Of a DNA stretch of 8,124 bases, positions 1-4,734 are shown one piece after another. How positions within the stretch are numbered: the first letter of the stretch is position 1; every line of letters starts with the position of its first letter. Source of the DNA: Rhodospirillales bacterium Alpha_05 (GTDB taxonomy: Bacteria; Pseudomonadota; Alphaproteobacteria; Rhodospirillales; Rhodospirillaceae). The notes under the pieces are model-generated. The model made no database searches. It was given only the letters and a program-made list of their open reading frames with translations, and had not been told where the DNA came from. The DNA lies in NCBI GenBank assembly GCA_001603335.1, contig LUYR01000158.1:1-8124 (forward strand), given 5' to 3'. The translations under genes were made by a program, and so were the position numbers.

Positions 1-1
1 G

Positions 2-202
2 GATTGGGTACTGCCGACCACCGAGCCCTACCCGTTCGACGACGATGCCGTCGCGGCGCTCCGGGCGTCGCTCGGCCGCCGCAGCGTCGCCCTGTTGGAT
101 GGCGAGGCGGTCGCCTGGTACGGCAGCCGCGCGATCACCGCCCTGCCGCTGCTCTGCGGCCTGAAGCGCCGCCTCCTCGACAGCGACGCGGCGGGTTCCT
201 AA
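2..202 (+). CDS. C-terminal fragment of an unrecognised protein
   Basis: An open frame enters from the left edge and ends at a TAA (200-202), giving 66 residues that start with DWVLPTTEPYPFDDD and end with LLDSDAAGS. I do not recognise the family. Visible features are an acidic patch near the start, a segment reading LLDGEAVAWYGSRAI, and a short basic stretch (LKRRLL) near the end; there is no membrane segment. It is probably coding because its stop lies just 30 bp before msrA and its codons have G or C at nearly every third position, like its neighbours. The short gap with no obvious terminator allows co-transcription with msrA, but that is inference. The start and most of the protein lie outside the window, so no function is offered. 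Confidence 0.6.
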   Translation, partial: DWVLPTTEPYPFDDDAVAALRASLGRRSVALLDGEAVAWYGSRAITALPLLCGLKRRLLDSDAAGS

Positions 203-220
203 ATCCTTTGCAACCGCAAC

Positions 221-225
221 GGAGG
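221..225 (+). promoter_or_regulatory. Ribosome binding site of msrA
   Basis: GGAGG ends 7 nt before the ATG at 233. It is a near-consensus Shine-Dalgarno sequence and fixes the msrA start, since no other in-frame ATG or GTG upstream is as well placed. Confidence 0.8.
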
Positions 226-232
226 AACTTCC

Positions 233-706
233 ATGACCACAGCCACCGCACTGTTCGGCGCCGGATGCTTCTGGGGGGTCGAGGCCCGCTTTCGCAAGCT
301 CCCCGGCGTCGAGGACGTGACCGTCGGATACTCGGGAGGCACCACCGAGAACCCGACGTATCGCGAGGTCTGCAACCACGGCACCGGCCACGCCGAGGTC
401 GCTCTGGTGACCTACGACATCGACAAGACCTCCTACGAAGCCCTGCTCGACGCGTTTTTCGCGATGCACGACCCAACGCAGGTCGACCGCCAGGGGCCCG
501 ACGTCGGCCGCCAGTACCGCTCGGTGATTTTCTTTGCCGATGCGATGCAGGAAGCCGAAGCGAAGGCCAAGGTGGCCGAGCTCGAACACGCGGGGAAATA
601 TTCGCGCCCGATCGCGACCGAGATCGAGCCCGCGGGCGCGTTCTGGCCCGCCGAGGATTATCATCAACGCTATCTCGAGAAAAACGCCGGATCGCACTGC
701 CATTGA
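233..706 (+). CDS. msrA: Peptide-methionine (S)-S-oxide reductase MsrA
   Basis: MsrA reduces the S epimer of methionine sulfoxide, free or in proteins, using thioredoxin as final reductant, and so repairs oxidised proteins. The 157-residue product has the family signature GCFWG at 11-15 with catalytic Cys12, then GYSGG at 32-36, NPTYREVC at 40-47 and TGHAE at 51-55. By comparison with E. coli MsrA, Tyr43, Glu55, Asp90 and Tyr95 correspond to the residues that bind the substrate and activate the sulfoxide. The likely resolving cysteine is Cys156 in the terminal HCH; only one cysteine lies in the C-terminal tail, where the E. coli enzyme has two. No signal peptide is visible, so it should be cytoplasmic. 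It is a short single-domain form without a fused MsrB. The start is set by a strong ribosome binding site. It converges with the minus-strand gene ending at 754. Confidence 0.96.
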   Translation: MTTATALFGAGCFWGVEARFRKLPGVEDVTVGYSGGTTENPTYREVCNHGTGHAEVALVTYDIDKTSYEALLDAFFAMHDPTQVDRQGPDVGRQYRSVIFFADAMQEAEAKAKVAELEHAGKYSRPIATEIEPAGAFWPAEDYHQRYLEKNAGSHCH

Positions 707-753
707 GGTCAACGGCAGCGGGCGACGCGGCTCAGGCTTGGCTCACACGGTCG

Positions 754-1245
754 TCAATGCAGAGTCACGTCGCCCTTGATCGGCGAGGACTCCCAAGTCC
801 AGGATGGCTCCGCGGCGCGGAGTGCGTCCTGGAGTTCCGCCCAATACGGCATGCCGCCCAACTGGTCGATCAACTGATCGAGCAAGCCGGTCATGGTGTG
901 GGTGAACACCCCCTCGTCCCGTGCAACCGTATTGAGGACGAGGCAGGATTCCGAAACGTCGCGCATGATCGCGCCGGCGCGCGCCTCGGCACTCTTCGGC
1001 AGGACGACGGTGATCGGTTCGTCCGCGGTCTTCATCGTCGAGAGAACCCGCCCGAGGACGTGTTCCCGCACCTGATCGTCGAAGGTCCGCGCGGCATCCT
1101 CGCCGCCCTGGAGGACAACGACGTCCCGCAGGTGCCGCAGACCTGAAAGTATCCCGGTTACGGCGGCCTCGCGCCCCGACAGCTTCGCTGCGGTCTTGAC
1201 CGAGGCACCGATCATCCGGTGGATGGTTTCCTGTGTGTTGGACAT
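754..1245 (-). CDS. Hypothetical protein, 163 aa, no family recognised
   Basis: This complete minus-strand gene encodes 163 residues that I cannot assign to a family. The ATG (complement of 1243-1245) is preceded by GAGAGGA with a 7-nt spacer, which supports both the start and the gene. The protein looks soluble and mostly helical: an N-terminal basic helix (about 5-40, containing GASVKTAAKLSGREAAVTG), an alternating segment around 60-110 with VLGRVLSTMKTADEPITVVLPKS, then an amphipathic helix with LLDQLIDQLGG (121-131) and a Trp-rich tail (PYWAELQ, PSWTWESS). I see no signal peptide, membrane helix, nucleotide-binding loop or zinc motif; the only cysteine is Cys101. It is monocistronic, convergent with msrA and divergent from the transporter genes. 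Its upstream region holds a repeat and a palindrome listed separately, which hints at specific control. Function unknown. Confidence 0.82.
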   Translation of the reverse strand: MSNTQETIHRMIGASVKTAAKLSGREAAVTGILSGLRHLRDVVVLQGGEDAARTFDDQVREHVLGRVLSTMKTADEPITVVLPKSAEARAGAIMRDVSESCLVLNTVARDEGVFTHTMTGLLDQLIDQLGGMPYWAELQDALRAAEPSWTWESSPIKGDVTLH

Positions 1246-1271
1246 AGCGATATCCTCTCAGAAGCGATATC
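1246..1271. repeat. 9-bp direct repeat AGCGATATC, two copies
   Basis: AGCGATATC occurs at 1246-1254 and again at 1263-1271, so the copies start 17 bp apart and flank the ribosome binding site of the minus-strand hypothetical gene. Each copy contains the palindrome GATATC. A spacing of about one and a half helical turns could suit a regulator or affect translation, but chance or a local duplication are also possible. Confidence 0.45.
1253..1259 (-). promoter_or_regulatory. Ribosome binding site of the 163-aa hypothetical gene
   Basis: On the minus strand GAGAGGA lies 7 nt before the ATG at 1245. It supports this start. It sits between the two copies of a 9-bp direct repeat. Confidence 0.65.
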
Positions 1272-1277
1272 AGGCCC

Positions 1278-1291
1278 TTGCGCCGGCGCAA
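1278..1291. promoter_or_regulatory. 14-bp perfect palindrome, candidate operator
   Basis: TTGCGCCGGCGCAA reads the same on both strands and lies 33 bp upstream of the minus-strand hypothetical gene. Having no loop, it is better explained as a protein-binding site for a dimer than as an RNA hairpin. Palindromes of GC-rich composition are easier to meet by chance in this genome, but the flanking TT and AA extend the symmetry. Confidence 0.4.
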
Positions 1292-1351
1292 CCGTCTCAA
1301 GACGCATCGCGCTCGGCCCGTGCGGCGGCCCGTCAGGCGGCGCCACTCCCG

Positions 1352-1367
1352 CACATTTTGATATGTG
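1352..1367. promoter_or_regulatory. Inverted repeat CACAT-N6-ATGTG in AT-rich patch
   Basis: CACATTTTGATATGTG has perfect 5-bp arms around a 6-bp centre, and it coincides with the most AT-rich stretch of the divergent region. It could be an operator or overlap a promoter for either gene. It does not match the FNR half-site pair or another regulator that I can name. Confidence 0.35.
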
Positions 1368-1450
1368 GTAATCCCCAACGCCCCTGGCAACGGGTCGGTT
1401 CCTACCCCCCACCCCGAGTGTGGGTTTAGGCCGGTGCGTGTATCGCGACA

Positions 1451-1479
1451 TTGGACTTCGCGGCGGTGCCGGGTTAAAA
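1451..1479 (+). promoter_or_regulatory. Weak sigma-70-like promoter candidate for the transporter
   Basis: TTGGAC (1451-1456) and TTAAAA (1474-1479) are separated by 17 bp, the optimal spacing, although each element matches only half of its consensus. It would give a leader of about 80 nt before the GTG at 1567. It is the best placed AT-rich pair that I found upstream of the ATPase gene. Confidence 0.25.
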
Positions 1480-1553
1480 GGGCCGATCTCCGCGATGACG
1501 GTTGCGTGTCGGGGGCGTTGCCGCCTTATGACCGCCGACCGATACGAAAACAT

Positions 1554-1561
1554 AAGGAAGG
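1554..1561 (+). promoter_or_regulatory. Ribosome binding site deciding the GTG start of the ATPase gene
   Basis: AAGGAAGG ends 5 nt before the GTG at 1567. In-frame ATG codons further upstream (1420, 1528) lack such a sequence, and the translated stretch before Val-Asn-Glu-Thr is unlike the family, so GTG is preferred. Confidence 0.7.
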
Positions 1562-1566
1562 CCCGG

Positions 1567-2349
1567 GTGAACGAAACGAACGCTTCGGATGCGGCGCTGG
1601 AAGTCATCGACCTGCACAAGCGCTTCGGCACCATCGAGGTGCTGAAGGGGGTGTCGCTCTCGGCGCACACCGGCAACGTGATCTCGATCATCGGCTCGAG
1701 CGGATCGGGCAAAAGCACCCTGCTGCGCTGCATCAACCTGCTCGAATCTCCCAACGGCGGGCGGATTCGTTTCGACGGCGAGGAACTCCAGCTGAAGGAG
1801 TCGCCGGCCGGCCTGGTGACCTCCAACGCCAAGCAGCTGCAACGACTTCGCGCGGGTGTCGGCTTCGTCTTCCAGAGCTTCAACCTCTGGCCCCACATGA
1901 CCATCCTCGAAAACATCATCGAGGCGCCGATCCACGTGAAGGGCGTCGCCCGTGCCGAGGCGATCGCCAGCGCCGAGGCGCTGCTGGCCAAGGTCGGTCT
2001 CTCCGAGCGCCGCGACTTCTACCCCAACCATCTCTCCGGCGGCCAGCAGCAGCGCGCCGCGATCGCCCGCTGCCTCGCGATGGAGCCCAAGGTCCTGCTG
2101 TTCGACGAGCCGACCTCGGCGCTCGACCCCGAGCTCGTCAACGAAGTCCTGCAGGTGATCCGCAGCCTCGCCGAGGAAGGCCGGACGATGCTGATCGTCA
2201 CCCACGAAATGCGCTTTGCACGCGAAGTTTCGAGCCACATCATGTTTCTCCACCAGGGCCAGGTCGAGGAGTTCGGGCCGCCGTCGCAGGTGTTCACCGC
2301 GCCGAAGTCGGACCGCTGCCGCCAGTTCCTGGAAAATCATTTGAACTAG
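1567..2349 (+). CDS. Polar amino acid ABC transporter, ATP-binding protein
   Basis: This cytoplasmic ATPase powers the importer encoded by the next three genes. With the GTG start it is 260 residues, the usual size for the HisP/GlnQ group. All nucleotide-binding motifs are present: Walker A GSSGSGKS at 43-50, Q-loop Gln103 in FVFQSFNLWPH, signature LSGGQQQR at 156-163, Walker B LLFDEP at 177-182, D-loop SALD at 184-187 and switch His213 in VTHEM. The segment LWPHMTILENI after the Q-loop is typical of the polar amino acid family. An insertion around 75-90 (LKESPAGLVTSNAKQL) before the Q-loop resembles that of HisP-type subunits for basic amino acids. It is first in the operon, 64 bp ahead of the binding-protein gene, with a terminator-like hairpin between them. 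Exact substrate is not shown by this subunit. Confidence 0.95.
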   Translation: MNETNASDAALEVIDLHKRFGTIEVLKGVSLSAHTGNVISIIGSSGSGKSTLLRCINLLESPNGGRIRFDGEELQLKESPAGLVTSNAKQLQRLRAGVGFVFQSFNLWPHMTILENIIEAPIHVKGVARAEAIASAEALLAKVGLSERRDFYPNHLSGGQQQRAAIARCLAMEPKVLLFDEPTSALDPELVNEVLQVIRSLAEEGRTMLIVTHEMRFAREVSSHIMFLHQGQVEEFGPPSQVFTAPKSDRCRQFLENHLN

Positions 2350-2354
2350 GGTGC

Positions 2355-2383
2355 CGCCACGGCGGGACGGCCGGGCGTTTTTT
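2355..2383 (+). terminator. Terminator-like hairpin with T-run between ATPase and binding-protein genes
   Basis: CGCC(A)CGG at 2355-2362 pairs with CCGGGCG at 2371-2377, giving 7 G-C pairs with one bulged A and an 8-nt loop, followed at once by six T residues (2378-2383). This is the layout of an intrinsic terminator. It begins 6 nt after the ATPase stop and ends about 30 bp before the binding-protein start, so it would act inside the operon as a partial terminator or attenuator. An alternative stem, CCGC (2354-2357) with GCGG (2362-2365), overlaps it. Confidence 0.55.
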
Positions 2384-2399
2384 ACGTATCAACACCTTC

Positions 2400-2406
2400 A
2401 GGGGAG
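2400..2406 (+). promoter_or_regulatory. Ribosome binding site deciding the GTG start of the binding-protein gene
   Basis: AGGGGAG ends 7 nt before the GTG at 2414. Starting there gives a clean signal peptide, whereas the in-frame ATG at 2351 would add 21 residues before it and overlap the terminator-like hairpin. Confidence 0.75.
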
Positions 2407-2413
2407 ATTTCCG

Positions 2414-3169
2414 GTGAAGACTTGGATTCGTTCAGTGCTGTTTCTCGGCGCGCTGGCCGTCTGCGGCTCCGGCGCGGCCCAGGCCAAGGATGTCCTGCGG
2501 ATCGGTTCGGAGGGCGCGTATCCGCCCTTCAACATGATCGACAAGGACGGCAACCTTCAGGGCTTCGACATCGACATCGCGAAGGCGCTCTGCGACGAGA
2601 TGAAGGTGGAATGCAAGTTCGTCACCCAGGACTGGGACGGCATCATCCCCGGCCTGCTGGCGAAGAAGTACGACGCCATCGTCGCCTCGATGTCCGACAC
2701 TCCGGAGCGCCGCAAGGCCGTCGCCTTCTCCAACAAGTACTACTCCAACATGCTCCGCTTCGCCGCGCCCAAGGGCACCGCGTTGAAGCCGACCGCCGAA
2801 GGCATGAAGGGCAAGACCATCGGCGCGCAGCGCGCCACGATCGCCGCCCAGTACGCCAAGGAAAAGTTCAAGGGCTCCGAACTCAAGGTCTACGACACCC
2901 AGGAAAACGCCTGGCTTGACCTCGGTGCCGGCCGCACCGACGCGGTGCTTGCCGACATGCTCGTCGCCTACGAGTGGCTGAACACCCCGGAAGGCCAGAA
3001 CTACGCCTTCCTCGGCGACTCCTTCGACATCGACGATCACATCGCGATCGCCGTGCGCAAGCAGGACAAGGATCTGGTGAAGAAGCTCAACGCCGCGATC
3101 GACGCGATCCGCGCCAACGGCACCTACGCCAAGATCAACGCCAAGTACTTCCCGTTCGATATCTATTGA
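2414..3169 (+). CDS. Amino acid ABC transporter, periplasmic substrate-binding protein
   Basis: This protein captures the substrate in the periplasm and delivers it to the permeases. From the GTG it has 251 residues: a signal peptide with basic start (KTWIR), hydrophobic core and a likely cleavage after AQA (residue 24), then a mature type 2 periplasmic-binding fold. Similarity to the lysine/arginine/ornithine- and histidine-binding group is visible in RIGSEGAYPPFN (29-40), GFDIDIA (50-56), SDTPERR (94-100), AGRTDA (172-177) and the terminal NGTYAKINAKYF. Cys60 and Cys67 match the spacing of the disulfide in E. coli LAO-binding protein. Trp74 replaces the stacking Phe of that protein, and Glu33 replaces its ligand-binding Asp. 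A basic amino acid or related compound is therefore likely, but not proven. Cys17 is preceded by LAV, a poor lipobox, so I do not call it a lipoprotein. Confidence 0.94.
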   Translation: MKTWIRSVLFLGALAVCGSGAAQAKDVLRIGSEGAYPPFNMIDKDGNLQGFDIDIAKALCDEMKVECKFVTQDWDGIIPGLLAKKYDAIVASMSDTPERRKAVAFSNKYYSNMLRFAAPKGTALKPTAEGMKGKTIGAQRATIAAQYAKEKFKGSELKVYDTQENAWLDLGAGRTDAVLADMLVAYEWLNTPEGQNYAFLGDSFDIDDHIAIAVRKQDKDLVKKLNAAIDAIRANGTYAKINAKYFPFDIY

Positions 3170-3186
3170 TCGAACGCCCATTCCGG

Positions 3187-3212
3187 CGCTGCCCCGGGGT
3201 TCCGGGGCAGCG
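3187..3212 (+). other. Perfect 11-bp intercistronic hairpin after the binding-protein gene
   Basis: CGCTGCCCCGG (3187-3197) pairs fully with CCGGGGCAGCG (3202-3212) across a GGTT loop. It starts 17 nt after the binding-protein stop and lies before the first permease gene. No T-run follows, so it fits an mRNA-stabilising structure that blocks 3' exonucleases, or a Rho-independent-like pause, better than a full terminator. Such structures after binding-protein genes are known to raise their message above that of the permeases, as in malE-malF. Confidence 0.75.
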
Positions 3213-3242
3213 GCCGCGTGTTTCAGGTAGCGGAACCGCCCA

Positions 3243-3941
3243 ATGATCGACTTGCACGGATTTGGCAGCCAACTGGCGATGGGCGCGGCGATGACCGTGG
3301 AGATCGCGCTTGGAGCCTGCGCCCTCGGCCTCGTCCTCGGTCTCGGCACCGCGGCGATGCGCCTTTCGGGCATCAAGCCGCTGGTCGGGGTCGCCAAGAC
3401 CTACACCACGGTGATCCGGGGCATCCCCGAGCTTCTGGTGGTCCTCCTCGTCTATTTCGGCTCGGCGCGCATCCTTACCGGCATCGCCGAAAGCTTCGGC
3501 TCCGACGACTACGTCGAGCTCTCCCCCTTCGTCGCGGGCGTGATCGCGCTTGGCCTCACCTTCGGCGCCTATGCGTCCGAAGTTTTCCGCGGCGCGTTCC
3601 TCGCGGTGCCGAACGGCCAGCTCGAGGCGGCGCGCGCGCTCGGGATGTCGCAGGGACACGCCTTCCGCCGCATTCTCCTGCCCCAGGTCTGGCGCATCGC
3701 GCTGCCGGGGCTTGGCAACCTCTTCCTCGTGCTGTTGAAGGACACCTCTCTGGTGTCGGTGGCGGGGATGGAGGAGCTGATGCGCAAGACCTCGATCGCG
3801 GTCAGCTTCACCAAGGAACCCTTCACCTTCTATGCCGTCGCGACGGTGATGTACCTCGGCATGACGGTGATCTGCACTGCCGCGCTGCACATCATGGAGC
3901 GGCGCGCCAACCTGGGCTACCGCCCGCTGACGACGGCCTGA
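3243..3941 (+). CDS. Amino acid ABC transporter permease (HisQ-like)
   Basis: This inner-membrane subunit forms half of the transport channel. It has 232 residues, normal for the family, with an N-terminal periplasmic stretch, a first membrane helix around 13-38 (MGAAMTVEIALGACALGLVLG), further helices around 60-75, 95-118, 153-170 and 195-217, and the family motif RGIPELL at 59-65. The cytoplasmic EAA loop that docks on the ATPase runs from Glu128 to Pro147 (EAARALGMS ... ILLP). The pattern is of the HisQ side of the heterodimer: it has RGIPEL where the partner has RGSPLL. The ATG start is preceded only by weak purine-rich sequence (AGGTAGCGGA, 3225-3234), which fits lower translation than that of the binding protein. 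It is 4 bp from the second permease gene, so the two are clearly co-transcribed. Confidence 0.94.
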   Translation: MIDLHGFGSQLAMGAAMTVEIALGACALGLVLGLGTAAMRLSGIKPLVGVAKTYTTVIRGIPELLVVLLVYFGSARILTGIAESFGSDDYVELSPFVAGVIALGLTFGAYASEVFRGAFLAVPNGQLEAARALGMSQGHAFRRILLPQVWRIALPGLGNLFLVLLKDTSLVSVAGMEELMRKTSIAVSFTKEPFTFYAVATVMYLGMTVICTAALHIMERRANLGYRPLTTA

Positions 3942-3945
3942 GCCC

Positions 3946-4650
3946 ATGGACGACATCATCGAACGCCTGCCCGAGATGCTCATCGGCGCGGTCACCACGA
4001 TCGAGCTGACGCTTCTCGCCCTCGCCTTCGGCATCTGCCTTGCGGTGCCCGCGGCCCTCGCGCGGACCTCGCGCCTGTGGTGGGTGCGTGCCGTGCCCTA
4101 CGCCTACATCTTCGTCTTCCGCGGCTCGCCGCTGCTGGTGCAGATGTTCCTGCTCTATTACGGCCTGTCGCAGTTCGAGTGGATCCGGTCGAGCATGCTC
4201 TGGCCGATCCTGCGCGAGCCCTACTGGTGCGCGGTGATCGCCTTCGCGCTGAACACCGGCGCCTACACCGCCGAGATCCTGCGCGGCGGCATCCAGTCGA
4301 TCCCGAAGGGCGAGATCGAGGCGGCGAAGGCCTGCGGCATGTCGCCCGCGTTGATGACGCGGCGGATCGTGCTGCCGCGCGCCTTCCGCATCGCCTGGCC
4401 CGCCTACGGCAACGAGGTGATCTTCATGCTCAAGGGCTCGGCGCTCGCGAGCACCATCACCCTCCTCGACATCACCGGCATGGCGCGCAGCATCATCGCC
4501 GAGAACTACCTCTCGCTCGAGTTCTTCGGCCTCGCCGGGGTGCTGTACCTGCTGATCTCGTGGGCGTTCATGCGCATCCTCAAGATCGTGGAAATCCACC
4601 TGAGCGCGCATTTGGCTCCGCCGCCGCTGGCCTCCGCCACCCCTGAGTGA
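3946..4650 (+). CDS. Amino acid ABC transporter permease (HisM-like)
   Basis: This is the second channel subunit, 234 residues, expected to pair with the preceding permease and two ATPase copies. It carries the motif FRGSPLLVQ at 58-66 followed by FLLYYGLSQF, and an EAA loop from Glu125 to Pro144 (EAAKACGMS ... IVLP). Membrane helices are visible around 13-37, 52-73, 94-113, 150-170 and 193-213. The segment with LSQFEWIR, the LWPILREPYWCAV stretch and AEILRG resembles the HisM/OccM/NocM subunits for basic amino acids and opines, which supports a cationic substrate; this is from memory of the families, not from an alignment. The C-terminus ends in a Pro/Ala-rich cytoplasmic tail (LAPPPLASATPE). 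It starts 4 bp after the stop of the first permease gene. I see no convincing terminator with T-run in the 84 bp after it. Confidence 0.94.
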   Translation: MDDIIERLPEMLIGAVTTIELTLLALAFGICLAVPAALARTSRLWWVRAVPYAYIFVFRGSPLLVQMFLLYYGLSQFEWIRSSMLWPILREPYWCAVIAFALNTGAYTAEILRGGIQSIPKGEIEAAKACGMSPALMTRRIVLPRAFRIAWPAYGNEVIFMLKGSALASTITLLDITGMARSIIAENYLSLEFFGLAGVLYLLISWAFMRILKIVEIHLSAHLAPPPLASATPE

Positions 4651-4662
4651 ATTTCATGCGGT

Positions 4663-4696
4663 TTGAGCGTGCGTTCGTGCGCGGGTACGCTATGAT
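4663..4696 (+). promoter_or_regulatory. Promoter candidate for the c-di-GMP protein gene
   Basis: TTGAGC (4663-4668) is a fair -35 element. A 17-bp spacer leads to TACGCT (4686-4691), a weak -10, and TATGAT (4691-4696), a close match to TATAAT but 22 bp away. The two overlap, so which is used is unclear. AGCGT (4666-4670) and ACGCT (4687-4691) also form an inverted repeat around the spacer. Presence of these elements in an 84-bp gap suggests that the gene is not simply read from the transporter operon. Confidence 0.4.
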
Positions 4697-4734
4697 GGCG
4701 ACTACGAGACGCTAAGCTGTATCCTCGGGGGGTT

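Larger units (their letters stand above)
1246..1566. promoter_or_regulatory. Divergent intergenic region with candidate control sites
   Basis: This 321-bp gap lies between the start of the minus-strand hypothetical gene and the GTG start of the transporter ATPase gene, so it should carry promoters in both directions. It contains a direct repeat (1246-1271), a 14-bp palindrome (1278-1291), a dyad in the most AT-rich patch (1352-1367), and a weak promoter-like pair (1451-1479). A frame open from 1420 runs into the ATPase gene, but its translation has no family similarity that I can see. I see no tRNA, known riboswitch core or invariant GG-N10-GC sigma-54 element in the parts I checked. Confidence 0.6.

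Noticed and set aside
707..753. Bidirectional terminator between msrA and the convergent hypothetical gene
   Set aside because: The 47 bp contain repeated GGCTC motifs in direct orientation but no stem followed by T residues on either strand.
4..1146. 380-codon plus-strand frame spanning msrA and the antisense of the hypothetical gene
   Set aside because: It overlaps msrA in another frame and gives Arg/Pro/Gly-rich sequence typical of a shifted frame; msrA explains the region.
1408..1424. Hairpin CCCAC/GTGGG in the divergent region as a terminator
   Set aside because: Only five pairs with a 7-nt loop and three T residues after it, and no gene ends nearby on the plus strand.
1385..1525. Sigma-54 (NtrC-type) promoter for the amino acid transporter
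   Set aside because: TGGCA at 1385-1389 and TTGC sequences near 1502 and 1518 exist, but none has the invariant GG and GC at the required 10-bp spacing.
1420..1566. N-terminal extension of the transporter ATPase by up to 49 residues
   Set aside because: The frame is open, but the extension is unlike the family, while the GTG at 1567 has a good ribosome binding site and gives the usual length.
2450..2470. Lipoprotein signal in the binding protein (Cys17)
   Set aside because: The residues before Cys17 are LAV, without the small residue required just before the cysteine, and a good signal peptidase I site AQA follows at 22-24.
1212..3397. Minus-strand open frames over the ATPase and binding-protein genes (1212-1991, 1474-2340, 2432-3397)
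   Set aside because: They lie opposite well-supported transporter genes, have biased composition and no recognisable domain or start signal.
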